From positions 1 to 37,505 of IMG/VR virus record IMGVR_UViG_3300035181_001489: DNA of 37,505 nucleotides. One strand, 5' to 3'. The position numbers were made by a program, and so were the translations under genes. Below are positions 1-8,220 of this stretch, piece by piece (the stretch's first letter is position 1; each line of letters starts with the position of its first letter). The DNA comes from a virus. The notes beneath the pieces are model-generated. The model made no database searches. It worked only from the letters and a program-made list of their open reading frames with translations, and had not been told where the DNA came from.

Positions 1-147
1 ACGCCTTTTTATAAAATAACTTTTTTAAATATCTAGCCAAATAACTAATCGGCTGAATGATGTGAGATAATGTTTTTGAATTGTTGAAGTCATTTGAATT
101 CTGGATTAGAATTAGAACTATGTTTTCATATAGTTTATTTTCTGGAA
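1..147. other. window edge downstream of uvsY; no start codon found
   Basis: No gene with a normal start codon is visible here. On the minus strand one frame stays open from about position 175, inside the 3' end of uvsY, to the window edge, roughly 58 codons, but it contains no ATG or GTG and only one late TTG. A second frame gives a 22-codon ATG ORF without a ribosome-binding site. This could be the beginning of a gene with a non-standard start, a remnant, or chance in AT-rich DNA. Confidence 0.3.
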
Positions 148-567
148 TTAATTTACAATTCCAGCTTTGAATTTCTCAAATTCTAACAAATGTTTCAAGG
201 TCCAGCTAAATTCCCTAAGAGATTTTATAGTATCTTCGGCTCTAGAAGCTATCAACCTCACTATATTCATTTTTCTTGTAATATTTATAACTTCAAGGTC
301 TCTCTCTATGAATACCTTTATTTCGGTGTGACTAAGCGCGTGGTCAAATTGATGTTTGTAATACAAATATTTAGCTTGCCACATTTCTGCCTTTTGAGCA
401 TCATATTCATCTAATTTAGCCTGCATCGAGTAAAATAAATTTTGATAATGAGATATTATTAAGGGAAGTTCAAGGAGTTTTTTATCTAAAATAGTTAAGT
501 CATAAACGACAAAGTCGTTATATTTCTTAAATAATTTCTCCATTTGTTGATCTATTGTGTCTGTCAT
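148..567 (-). CDS. uvsY: UvsY-like recombination mediator protein
   Basis: The 139-residue product matches T4 UvsY (137 residues) in length and in its C-terminal pattern: a helix rich in charged residues, then a region corresponding to T4 IKSRGFAIKHI (here IKSLREFSWTLKHL), ending in a short F-x-A-G tail. UvsY loads the UvsX recombinase on gp32-coated single-stranded DNA during recombination-dependent replication and repair. The call rests on remembered family sequence, not a search. The ATG at 567 follows GAGAAGAAT and lies inside the 3' end of the RNase H-like gene (41-base overlap), so the two are probably translationally coupled. No uvsX is in this window. Confidence 0.72.
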   Translation of the reverse strand: MTDTIDQQMEKLFKKYNDFVVYDLTILDKKLLELPLIISHYQNLFYSMQAKLDEYDAQKAEMWQAKYLYYKHQFDHALSHTEIKVFIERDLEVINITRKMNIVRLIASRAEDTIKSLREFSWTLKHLLEFEKFKAGIVN

Positions 568-1225
568 ATTCTTCTCTTTTTTGTTTTAAGGTATTTAACA
601 AATTTTTAAATTCAATGGCGTTATATTGAGTTTGCATTTGTTGTCCACGGCTTTTAAGAAATTTAAAAAAGCCCCGTCCAATAGTTTTATGTTCATTCGT
701 CATCCAAATCAAATTTACCCAAGGATTATTGCAATAAAATTTTCCTTTGTGTTTAAAGATAGCATCTGGATTTGTTTTAATTGCGACGAATTGGTTTTCA
801 ATAGCTTTTACCATTTCAAACTGCCATGATTCCGTAGCTAAATTTTTATAAAGATTTAATTTCTCGTCATTTGATTTTGTTAAAATATAAGTACGATAAT
901 CTAAAGGTTTCGATTTAGCTGGTTTAACATGAACTGTCTCGTACATTCTAGATAATCGGTCTGCAATTGCATTTTGTTTTCGAGGAACCCAAGACAAATT
1001 ATCACAATATTTTGGATATTTGGTAGCTATGTAATCATAAGCGGGCATACAATCGGTTAATACTTTTGAGTTTTTATATCTTAACGCCAATAAACATGCA
1101 ATTGTTTCTGCTCTTACACTTGTTCTTGCTTTAATTGGCATAGACAACAAATGATTTTTTGATTCTACATAAAACCCAGCATGTGAATTAGTAGTGCTCC
1201 AAGATGCATCTACGAAAATTGTCAT
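527..1225 (-). CDS. RNase H-like fold protein with C-terminal extension
   Basis: Residues 1-95 fit an RNase HI-type nuclease: FVDASW with D6, RAET with E40, LTDC with D58 and a final N-A-I-A-D-R-L-S-R with D89, giving the D-E-D-D metal-binding set. Such domains cut RNA in RNA-DNA hybrids, so primer removal or R-loop processing is plausible. Residues 100-232 form a basic, aromatic-rich extension that I do not recognise. The ORF is open from 1264, but I chose the ATG at 1225 because AAGGA sits seven bases upstream and the nuclease fold begins right there. The T4 enzyme called RNase H is a FEN-type nuclease and is unrelated. A promoter at 1253-1274 lies just upstream, and uvsY overlaps the end. 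Confidence 0.65.
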   Translation of the reverse strand: MTIFVDASWSTTNSHAGFYVESKNHLLSMPIKARTSVRAETIACLLALRYKNSKVLTDCMPAYDYIATKYPKYCDNLSWVPRKQNAIADRLSRMYETVHVKPAKSKPLDYRTYILTKSNDEKLNLYKNLATESWQFEMVKAIENQFVAIKTNPDAIFKHKGKFYCNNPWVNLIWMTNEHKTIGRGFFKFLKSRGQQMQTQYNAIEFKNLLNTLKQKREEYDRHNRSTNGEII

Positions 1226-1252
1226 ATTATTCCTTCTTTCTATTCTTATTAA

Positions 1253-1274
1253 ATTATAACACATTATTGCTTAA
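1253..1274 (-). promoter_or_regulatory. phage promoter (TTAAG-N11-TATAAT)
   Basis: On the minus strand TTAAG is followed 11 bases later by TATAAT, with TGT directly before the -10. It overlaps the 3' end of the membrane protein gene and reads into the RNase H-like gene and uvsY. Confidence 0.6.
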
Positions 1275-1806
1275 AATTAACTTTTTTGTACATTTTAATT
1301 TTATAATATATAAGAATCATATCACCAACTATCAATAATAAAATTGAATAAAAGATAGCGATGTCTTGAGGAAACATCCAAAAAATTAAGGTGCTTGCGG
1401 ATAATCCAGCCAAAATATAAAATTTTGAATAATCTTTTTTAACGATAACATGCATTGAATTTTGAAAAATAGCGCTCTCTGCTCTTATTAAGTATTCTTT
1501 AAATATATCGAAGATTTTAATCAATACTGCATAATACATTATATTATCTGAGAATAAAAATATTGTGGTTGCTGATATTGTTATAAATGATAAAAATAAC
1601 TCAAATTTCATATAAGAGATAGAATTTAATATTCTATCATAATAATGTGATAACAATATCATAGATAATGTAATTAAAACAAAGAAAGCACTCATGAAAT
1701 GTCCCGGTATCAATCCCAAACCAATAGTGAATGGAGTCATGAGCACTCCATAATTCCAATGAGCTACCTTATAGAAGGATAAAAAATCCTTCTCAATTAC
1801 TTTCAT
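1264..1806 (-). CDS. multi-spanning membrane protein, unknown function
   Basis: The 180-residue product has about four or five hydrophobic stretches (near residues 20-32, 37-54, 68-87, 130-146 and 148-168) separated by short charged loops, with a basic C-terminus, so it is an inner-membrane protein. I recognise no family. Its ATG follows the ThyX stop directly (TAA then ATG), with GAAGG as ribosome-binding site, so it is the distal gene of the thyX transcript. Membrane proteins in this position in T4-like phages include exclusion and lysis-timing factors, but nothing in the sequence picks one. Confidence 0.6.
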   Translation of the reverse strand: MKVIEKDFLSFYKVAHWNYGVLMTPFTIGLGLIPGHFMSAFFVLITLSMILLSHYYDRILNSISYMKFELFLSFITISATTIFLFSDNIMYYAVLIKIFDIFKEYLIRAESAIFQNSMHVIVKKDYSKFYILAGLSASTLIFWMFPQDIAIFYSILLLIVGDMILIYYKIKMYKKVNFKQ

Positions 1807-2607
1807 TTAATGACCTTCTACAATCTTAAAATCTTTAGGTTTTCTTATAAATCTCATGTATTTATCTGGAGTTTGTGAAATAATTCCTAATGCCAATTCT
1901 CTAATACCATAATATGCTGAGCCAGAATCTCTAAGTTCTACAAAATGTTTTAGAGCTCTAATATTGAATGTAAGCACACATTTTGTAGTCCAAGTTTCTG
2001 GAAGACAACGTTTAACACGGTCATTTTGTTTTTTCTTTTTAGATCCAGTCAATCCTTTTACTAAAGGCTCTTCCAAGTGATACAATTCCAATTTACTCAT
2101 TAAAGTATCAGTCTCAATATCAATCCATGCATCATTTGACACTATGATATTTTCGGCTACTATTTGTCTTATTAATTCATAAGAAGCTCTAATTTCATTA
2201 GTCATAGCCAATTTATTAGAATTTTCTAATAGCTCAAAATGATTTGTAACCGCATTTACCAATTTTTCAATTGTATATCGAGTTGATTTAACACTGATAG
2301 CCATTCCTATACGATGTCTAGCAACTTCTTGCAAAACTTCACGAGACAAATCTTCTACAAAAAATGATAAAGTAGTATGCTCCAAAATTGATTCATGCTG
2401 AAAAGCCCAAGTCAATTTATCTAAAACCTCACTTCCCTCTATATCTTCAACTTGCATAGCAGTCAATCCAGATCCATCTTCAGAAAAACTTTTGATGTTT
2501 TTATTCTCTGACAATGAAAAAGAATCATAACAAACTCTGGCTGCAATTTCTGATACAAATAATGGAGATGCTTGAAGCAATGTAACTTTAGGTTTTTTAT
2601 AATCCAT
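1807..2607 (-). CDS. thyX: flavin-dependent thymidylate synthase ThyX
   Basis: ThyX makes dTMP from dUMP using FAD, NADPH and methylenetetrahydrofolate. The signature is clear: H-E-S-I-L-E-H-T around residues 92-99, the arginine-rich block RHR near 117-119, then S-V-K-S-T-R-Y, which binds nucleotide and flavin. The spacing between RHR and the conserved serine is eight residues, whereas the canonical motif is RHR-x7-S. At 266 residues it is longer than the approximately 205-residue Campylobacter type, with the extra length in the middle and C-terminal part. ATG at 2607 follows AAGGA. With the dCMP deaminase it would feed thymidylate synthesis; T4 itself uses the unrelated ThyA type. Confidence 0.92.
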   Translation of the reverse strand: MDYKKPKVTLLQASPLFVSEIAARVCYDSFSLSENKNIKSFSEDGSGLTAMQVEDIEGSEVLDKLTWAFQHESILEHTTLSFFVEDLSREVLQEVARHRIGMAISVKSTRYTIEKLVNAVTNHFELLENSNKLAMTNEIRASYELIRQIVAENIIVSNDAWIDIETDTLMSKLELYHLEEPLVKGLTGSKKKKQNDRVKRCLPETWTTKCVLTFNIRALKHFVELRDSGSAYYGIRELALGIISQTPDKYMRFIRKPKDFKIVEGH

Positions 2608-2608
2608 T

Positions 2609-2926
2609 TTATTCCTTTATTTTTAAATAATTTTCATGAGACATATAATATTGAATTGTATATCTATTCCAAAACCATGATTTAATAGGGTTTTTCCAAT
2701 TAACCCTACATAATTGAAATACTTTAACTTCACCGTAATGACCATCTCCGGTATATTGTTCTCCAGTATTGTAATCATACAAGATAGCATCTCGGGTTAT
2801 CCCCTCAGATACAGTTCGTTTTTTGAATAAAAACCAAGAACCTAAAAAATCCAAACACAACACCTTATCATTTTTCTTAGTGAATGTATGCATTTCTAGT
2901 TTTGTTATGTTAAAATAAATCTTCAT
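2609..2926 (-). CDS. hypothetical protein (105 aa)
   Basis: An unrecognised 105-residue protein, rich in aromatic residues (many Tyr, Trp and Phe) with alternating beta-like segments and no membrane helix. ATG at 2926 has AAGG upstream. It stops two bases before the thyX start, so both are on one transcript, probably from the promoter near 2958. No function can be assigned. Confidence 0.6.
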   Translation of the reverse strand: MKIYFNITKLEMHTFTKKNDKVLCLDFLGSWFLFKKRTVSEGITRDAILYDYNTGEQYTGDGHYGEVKVFQLCRVNWKNPIKSWFWNRYTIQYYMSHENYLKIKE

Positions 2927-2948
2927 AAATTATGCCTTAATTAATAAT

Positions 2949-2990
2949 ATATTGTTAATTATAAGCTATTTTTAATGTTAATAACAATAT
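2949..2990 (-). promoter_or_regulatory. possible promoter flanked by a 9-bp inverted repeat
   Basis: TATAAT lies at 2958-2963 on the minus strand, with a TTGTTA about 18 bases upstream that could act as a -35. It is bracketed by ATATTGTTA (2949-2957) and its exact reverse complement (2982-2990). It sits between the DNA polymerase stop and the 105-residue gene, so it could be a promoter with an operator or a weak polymerase terminator. It lacks the TG of the main promoter class. Confidence 0.35.
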
Positions 2991-3005
2991 TTTATGTATT
3001 TACAC

Positions 3006-5642
3006 TTATTCCCATTCTGAAAAATCATTTATCTTATAAGCGCTCCAATTCAAAGGTTTAAGCATAATATCCATAGGGCTTAAGAAAAACTTATTAAACA
3101 TTTCATCTTTATCGATATACTGATACAATCCAGAATCTTCTAAAAATTTTGGATCTTTATAACCAATTACATTTTGATTAAATGCTGGATTAGGAACTTT
3201 TAAAAAAACGTACTTTATTTTATCTGAAGACGTAATATATTCATAATCTTTTTGTAATTCCAATTTATCCATTAATGCATTGTGAACCAATCCTGCTCTT
3301 GAGTTTATAGGAATACTCTTGGCTGTGTTTAACTCATAATTAAGGTTACTAACACCAGTGATACGTGAAATCATATCTATTGATTGATTGGAAAATTCAT
3401 GCTTTACATCTAAAATATATTCTTGAACTTCGGACTCTTCTTTATCCAAAATAATTTCTACACTTTCTTTAAGTTTCTTTCTACAATATGTCGGTGTGTT
3501 TGATCTAACGATTTCTAGACCCATAACTTTAAGTTTAGGTTCTTTTAATCTTACACCCTCTGTATCCAAAACTCTACAAGCATATTTTTTCTTAGCTACC
3601 CAAAAACCAGAATCTGCAATAATTTCTCGATCCTCCGCTTGTGCTTCAGGTTCATATGCATTAACTAATGTTGAAACTTCACTCAAAGCATTGTCTATAA
3701 CTTTTTGCAATTCATTAGAACAAAAATCATTACACCAATCTGTTATTTTAGATTTATCATTTTCTTTAAGCAATTCAACTGGAATAGCGTGTTTTAATGT
3801 TATGTAACACGAGTCAGTATCTCCATAAATCATTGCTGGTTTTCCAGTGTATTCTTTCATATATTCTTCAATTTTAAGAGAACAAAATTGATTAATCATT
3901 CTACCGTTTGCAGTAATAGCTTCAGCAAGTCCTTGATTGAACAACATAAAGTGTTTATTTGCCATGGCTCCATAAAGACTGTTCATCAAGATTTTTAGAG
4001 CCATTTGTTCTGTGTCATAAAAAGAAACTAATCTTTCTTGTTCAGTAATTTCATCATACTTTCCGAACTCTTTAAAATCTTGAATGTTTTTTTGATGAAC
4101 AAACATTTTTTTCTTAGCTTCTTTTCTTCCGCCATAAATTTGTTTAATCAATTCAGGAATAATTCCCAATTTGTGTTTTCTAAAAAACACACCATTAACT
4201 CCACAAGATACATCATTTTTAGCTAAAGCTTTTGCTGCTTTATGTAATATATCTGCTTTAGTTGTATATAAGTTAATGAACCGTTCATTTTTAGACCATG
4301 GGTCATTTTCTAAACCATCTCCTGGATCTTCCAAGTAATAAATTTTTTCTTTCAATAAACGTAAATCTGTAGTTAGCTCTTCATCTCTTAAAATTGTTTC
4401 AGGGCTCATGTTATTCCATCTCATTGTACTTGGATACAAAGAAGAGAAGTCAAAAGAAACAATCCATTCATGTTTACCTTTTTTAGGATTAGCTACCCAA
4501 CCTCCGGCAATACCTGTATAATCTGATTCATTTTTGTTAGGCATAATCAAACCACGGTCATATCCAATGTTAGTTAAATATGTAGCCCAAGGTTTAACTG
4601 TCCCTAAAGCATCATCAACATTAACACCCATTTTATATGCAATCATTCTAGTAAGTTCTACTAAGTTCAATTTTTTATCCAATTGATCTAAAAGAACAAC
4701 GTCTTGAATACCGTATTCTACAAACTTATCCCAATCTCCATGCATAAAATCTGAAATGTTTTTAAAATTGCCGTAATCTACTTTACCCACACCCAATTCA
4801 ACTTGAGTTACATTTTCCAATGAATATGATATTTGAGTGATGTATGTGAACTTTTTATAAAGTTCCATCATATCTAAAAGATATATTCCATCCCAATTTG
4901 TACTATATTCTTTTTCATTAGTTACTTTATTGATACTAACTCTGGTAGATGCATTATTAACTAGACTCAAATTGCCTTCATGCAATCCTATCTTTTTCGC
5001 TCTATTAGTGATATAAGGAAAGTCGAAATTATTTCCATTCCAAGCAGTAATAATACATGGTTTTAAATTGTGTATCATTTGAAAAAAAGCATTGAATAAA
5101 GCTTCTTCTGTATTAAATGATCTAAACACTAAATTTTTATGTTTAGCCATCAATTCATTTTTCTTCTCTGGAGAAATATTTTTATCAGCTAATATTATGA
5201 TTTTATTCAAAAAGTTATCATAAATCTGAAACATGCTTATAGCTGAAGGTGTTTCATCTGGATATGGAAATCCTTGATTTGGTAGAACTCTAGTTTCAAT
5301 GTCAAAGTACCAAATTCTAGATTTGAAATCTGTTTTGTTTTTATAATAATTATTTCGGATGTGTGAATACGGAGCTTGAATTTGTCCGTATGTTGTAGCG
5401 CCTATTTGTTCTTGAAATTTTAAAAAATCTTTATATTCTCTTTCATCATCAAAAGAATGTTTTTCTAAATTAATGGACTCATCTAAAAAATACTTCCAAC
5501 CAGTTTCTCTATTTCCTTTTGATTTTGTGAAAATCTCAGGTTTATAATCAGCTTTTCTAATTATAGACTCTTTTGTGTCTGTGTCAAACAAACGCTCATA
5601 AAGCGTAAATTTAGACATAAAGACATTTTCATAATTGAGCAT
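3006..5642 (-). CDS. 43: DNA polymerase, family B (T4 gp43 type)
   Basis: The replicative polymerase carries both domains. Proofreading exonuclease: FDIET (D114, E116), NNFDFP (D207) and YGIQD (D314). Polymerase: motif A SFDFSSLYPS (D398), motif B around K-I-L-M-N-S-L-Y-G (about 550-558) and motif C YGDTDS (D608, D610). Length 878 compares with 898 in T4 and the motif positions run parallel. The C-terminus ends in an aromatic, acidic tail that may bind the sliding clamp. ATG at 5642 follows a strong AAAGGAG. A promoter at 5666-5687 overlaps the gp52 stop. No residue required for catalysis is missing, so this enzyme should copy the 7-deazaguanine DNA predicted from the dpdA cluster. Confidence 0.96.
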   Translation of the reverse strand: MLNYENVFMSKFTLYERLFDTDTKESIIRKADYKPEIFTKSKGNRETGWKYFLDESINLEKHSFDDEREYKDFLKFQEQIGATTYGQIQAPYSHIRNNYYKNKTDFKSRIWYFDIETRVLPNQGFPYPDETPSAISMFQIYDNFLNKIIILADKNISPEKKNELMAKHKNLVFRSFNTEEALFNAFFQMIHNLKPCIITAWNGNNFDFPYITNRAKKIGLHEGNLSLVNNASTRVSINKVTNEKEYSTNWDGIYLLDMMELYKKFTYITQISYSLENVTQVELGVGKVDYGNFKNISDFMHGDWDKFVEYGIQDVVLLDQLDKKLNLVELTRMIAYKMGVNVDDALGTVKPWATYLTNIGYDRGLIMPNKNESDYTGIAGGWVANPKKGKHEWIVSFDFSSLYPSTMRWNNMSPETILRDEELTTDLRLLKEKIYYLEDPGDGLENDPWSKNERFINLYTTKADILHKAAKALAKNDVSCGVNGVFFRKHKLGIIPELIKQIYGGRKEAKKKMFVHQKNIQDFKEFGKYDEITEQERLVSFYDTEQMALKILMNSLYGAMANKHFMLFNQGLAEAITANGRMINQFCSLKIEEYMKEYTGKPAMIYGDTDSCYITLKHAIPVELLKENDKSKITDWCNDFCSNELQKVIDNALSEVSTLVNAYEPEAQAEDREIIADSGFWVAKKKYACRVLDTEGVRLKEPKLKVMGLEIVRSNTPTYCRKKLKESVEIILDKEESEVQEYILDVKHEFSNQSIDMISRITGVSNLNYELNTAKSIPINSRAGLVHNALMDKLELQKDYEYITSSDKIKYVFLKVPNPAFNQNVIGYKDPKFLEDSGLYQYIDKDEMFNKFFLSPMDIMLKPLNWSAYKINDFSEWE

Positions 5643-5665
5643 TGTACTCCTTTCTTATTCACTAT

Positions 5666-5687
5666 ATTATAACATATTTTTGCTTAG
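5666..5687 (-). promoter_or_regulatory. phage promoter (CTAAG-N11-TATAAT)
   Basis: CTAAG, 11 bases, TATAAT with TGT before the -10. The TAA within CTAAG is the stop codon of gp52. It drives the DNA polymerase gene. Confidence 0.62.
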
Positions 5688-7024
5688 AGTTCTTTTAATA
5701 AATTTTGAAGATCTTCTCGATACATATCCTCTGGAGTTTTCTTTTCAATGTAATCATATTCAGCTTTTAATTTTTTAATTTCTTCTTTGAGTTTTTCAAT
5801 AGTTTCCTCAGTCAGAGAATGAATTGGCATTCGTAACAAGTAATCATAACCATCTTGGTTATAATATTTTTGAGAATCAAAAAATGCAATAAGATCAGGT
5901 TTTTTGATATTTCTAATCTCAATAACTTCATCCACTACTGATTTTACAAATTTATATTTAGAGCCTTCAATCTTCATATCATTTAATAAATCACTAAGAG
6001 TTACACTTTTTCGTTTTACATAATAACTTAAACGAAAATTAACAAAATATTTTATAACATCTACTTCATTATCAAAATAAAGAAGCTCTCCATTTTCATC
6101 TAAAGTGTTAATGTTATCTGATATTGTTTCCTCGAGTCCTAAAACTGAAGTTAGTTTATTTTTTTCAATAAGCTTTGCAAGATTTTCTTTAGTGAATTTA
6201 ATGACGTAATGGATATTAGCTGAACATTTATCTTCATATGAAACAATAGTTTTATCTGCCACTAATGCATCTAACATTTTTTTATATTTTTCATATGTTA
6301 TGCTAGGAGCTAATTCCGTTATTTTCACTGTAGTTGAATTTACAAGCTCATAAAGTCCTTTAGCTATCCATCTACGACCATTACCTTTTTCAGTCAAATC
6401 TAACTCAAATGTTCCAGAAAACTCTTCAATCTTTGGTTTTAATCGGCCAATTTCTTTTCCATCTAAAACATCAATACATGCCTGAGTAACTTCTTTAGGG
6501 TCTCGATTGCTTATGCTAGTGGCAAACCCCACGGCAATACCTTTGGTTCCATTAAGCAATACCATAGGAATAATAGGCAAGAAATATTTTGGTTCAATAT
6601 AATCATCATCTTCTTTCTTGATAGTCAAAAGATTTTTGTCTTTGAACAATTTACTAAAATTTTGATTTAATTTTACTCCAATATATCGGGGAGCCCCAGC
6701 TTCTGTAGAACGCAAAGAACCAAATTGTCCTTCTCTATCGAATAATGGTAGATTGTTTTTAAATGTTTGAGCCATACCAACGATAGCGTCTTGTAACGAA
6801 GCGTCACCGTGATGATATTTAAAATCCGCAGCTGTAGAACCTGCTAATTGGAAAATTTTCTTGGTTTTTTCACCAGGAACACCCTTCCATAATTTAATAG
6901 AACAGGCTAATATTTTTCTTTGTACAGGTTTCAATCCATCAATAACTGATGGTATCGCCCTATTTTCAATTGTGTATAAGGCATAGTCTTTATAATCGGT
7001 ATTCAAAAAATCGTTTATTAACAA
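5684..7024 (-). CDS. 52: type II topoisomerase medium subunit (T4 gp52)
   Basis: GyrA/ParC-type DNA breakage-rejoining subunit. Motifs: E-N-R-A-I-P near residues 20-25, G-L-K-P-V-Q-R near 30-36, YHHGD at 70-74 and the catalytic tyrosine Y114 in APRYIGV. A winged-helix and tower region runs to about 360, followed by a charged coiled C-terminal end. At 446 residues it matches T4 gp52 (442) and lacks the long C-terminal wrapping domain of GyrA. The start codon is TTG at 7024, preceded by AAAGGA; the next in-frame ATG would delete conserved sequence. It works with the large subunit encoded at 12630-14510, 5.6 kb away. Confidence 0.93.
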   Translation of the reverse strand: MLINDFLNTDYKDYALYTIENRAIPSVIDGLKPVQRKILACSIKLWKGVPGEKTKKIFQLAGSTAADFKYHHGDASLQDAIVGMAQTFKNNLPLFDREGQFGSLRSTEAGAPRYIGVKLNQNFSKLFKDKNLLTIKKEDDDYIEPKYFLPIIPMVLLNGTKGIAVGFATSISNRDPKEVTQACIDVLDGKEIGRLKPKIEEFSGTFELDLTEKGNGRRWIAKGLYELVNSTTVKITELAPSITYEKYKKMLDALVADKTIVSYEDKCSANIHYVIKFTKENLAKLIEKNKLTSVLGLEETISDNINTLDENGELLYFDNEVDVIKYFVNFRLSYYVKRKSVTLSDLLNDMKIEGSKYKFVKSVVDEVIEIRNIKKPDLIAFFDSQKYYNQDGYDYLLRMPIHSLTEETIEKLKEEIKKLKAEYDYIEKKTPEDMYREDLQNLLKEL

Positions 7025-7047
7025 ATTAATCCTTTAATATTTTGTAT

Positions 7048-7069
7048 ATTATATCATAATTTTAATTAA
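7048..7069 (-). promoter_or_regulatory. phage promoter (TTAAT-N11-TATAAT)
   Basis: TTAAT, 11 bases, TATAAT with TGA before the -10, in the gap between the P-loop kinase gene and gp52. It drives gp52. Confidence 0.55.
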
Positions 7070-7081
7070 AATATGTTTAAT

Positions 7082-7909
7082 TTACCAAGTATTAATTTTT
7101 GGTGTGTATTCTTTAATCTTCGCTAAAATCTCATCGGTTATTTTAGAAAGATTAACTGGCTTCCCAGGCTCTTTAATTACAACGTAGTTAAACCCTTTAA
7201 CGAACATTCCACCATTCTTAGATTTTTCAACATCAGTGTCTTCACCTCTTTTGTTGAATGCAAGAACTATAGAGCCATCCATATATGATTTGAGTTTATC
7301 CCCCATATCTATGATTTTCTTCATAGTTAGTGCTACACCTTCGTGTGTATCTAAAAGAATATCATCAGATACTACTCTATCTCTTTCTTTATTTTGAATT
7401 GCAGCTAATTTTACATCATTTACTACCCATACAATGTGAATTTTACTTTTGTCATAACCCAATCTAGATAAATCTGTAGTTAGATTGTTGAGTTTAGTTA
7501 TATCTTTCAATGTAACATCAAAAATAATATTGGGTTTTCTTTCTGGATCAGATGCTAAAATGCTCATATATGTAGTTAATTTACGTTTGTCCAAAACTTT
7601 CATATTAACCATTAATGAATGAAGAGTGCTTACATTATCTGGGTTTTTTAAATTGAACGAGGATAAATCTAAACCATATTCTGTCTTAGCTCGTTGTTTT
7701 ATTAACTGGGATTTAAGAGCTAATTCTTTTATAGCATCTACATCGCAATTAATTCCTTCAATAGCTAAAAGCTTATTTTTGACAAATCCTTTTCCAGAAG
7801 CAGCTCCACCTGCTAATATTACTACATTCCCAAATAAAGGATATGGCTGTTTACCTAAAGTTATAAGAACTTCATTTAAACCTAAAACAAAATCTTTAAA
7901 GATATTCAT
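7082..7909 (-). CDS. P-loop kinase-like protein
   Basis: A Walker A motif, GGAASGKG, lies at residues 34-41 after a beta strand (V-V-I-L-A), as in zeta-toxin and polynucleotide or nucleoside kinase relatives. Further on are I-I-F-D-V-T near 128-133, a probable Walker B strand, and K-E-R-D-R near 173-177, which may form the lid. The substrate is unknown. The 275-residue product follows the 97-residue-type gene and a standalone HD gene, so the HD and kinase activities found fused at 28184-29269 appear here as separate neighbours. The N-terminus (M-N-I-F-K-D-F) is slightly like a capsid-targeting leader. ATG at 7909 has GTGAG upstream. Confidence 0.7.
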   Translation of the reverse strand: MNIFKDFVLGLNEVLITLGKQPYPLFGNVVILAGGAASGKGFVKNKLLAIEGINCDVDAIKELALKSQLIKQRAKTEYGLDLSSFNLKNPDNVSTLHSLMVNMKVLDKRKLTTYMSILASDPERKPNIIFDVTLKDITKLNNLTTDLSRLGYDKSKIHIVWVVNDVKLAAIQNKERDRVVSDDILLDTHEGVALTMKKIIDMGDKLKSYMDGSIVLAFNKRGEDTDVEKSKNGGMFVKGFNYVVIKEPGKPVNLSKITDEILAKIKEYTPKINTW

Positions 7910-7915
7910 ATTAAC

Positions 7916-8197
7916 TCACTTAATATACATATTCAGTTCGTACTTATTTTTCATTCCGTAAATTTGAATATGTAAATATTTTTTCGTGGGCTCGCCATTT
8001 TTAAACAATTGTAAGTGAAATTTATTAGTTTTACCCTCTGAAGGTTTTTTAGGACCAGTAGTTATATCATTGAAAAAGTCATCTTCATTATAACTAAATC
8101 CATTTTTCTCAATAAATCTAACCACTTCGGAAATAGCGCTAGAGTAAGAATTATGATATATTTCATAATCACTTTCTATTAATTTTTTAAAGGTCAT
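7916..8197 (-). CDS. small phage protein, possible capsid-targeted cargo
   Basis: A 93-residue protein with a conserved-looking core: T-G-P-K-K-P-S-E-G-K-T-N, then beta strands ending Y-E-L-N-M-Y-I, a pattern I have seen in other T4-like phage proteins of unknown function. The upstream GTG at 8209 is possible, but GGAG lies six bases before the ATG at 8197, which I chose. From that start the N-terminus reads M-T-F-K-K-L-I-E-S, resembling a T4 capsid-targeting leader with an L-I-E cleavage site. It lies between the HD gene and the P-loop kinase gene. Confidence 0.6.
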   Translation of the reverse strand: MTFKKLIESDYEIYHNSYSSAISEVVRFIEKNGFSYNEDDFFNDITTGPKKPSEGKTNKFHLQLFKNGEPTKKYLHIQIYGMKNKYELNMYIK

Positions 8198-8220
8198 ACG
8201 AGTCTCCACTTTTATTTTAT

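Noticed and set aside
3496-3807. Plus-strand open frame opposite DNA polymerase
   Set aside because: It lies wholly inside the polymerase gene, which has all catalytic motifs. It has no ribosome-binding site and looks like a mirror of the coding strand. The same applies to the other plus-strand frames at 190-414, 626-829, 4038-4226, 7626-7961, 13141-13413, 18198-18386, 19344-19535, 21396-21629, 25009-25233, 26857-27078, 35919-36152 and 36972-37193.
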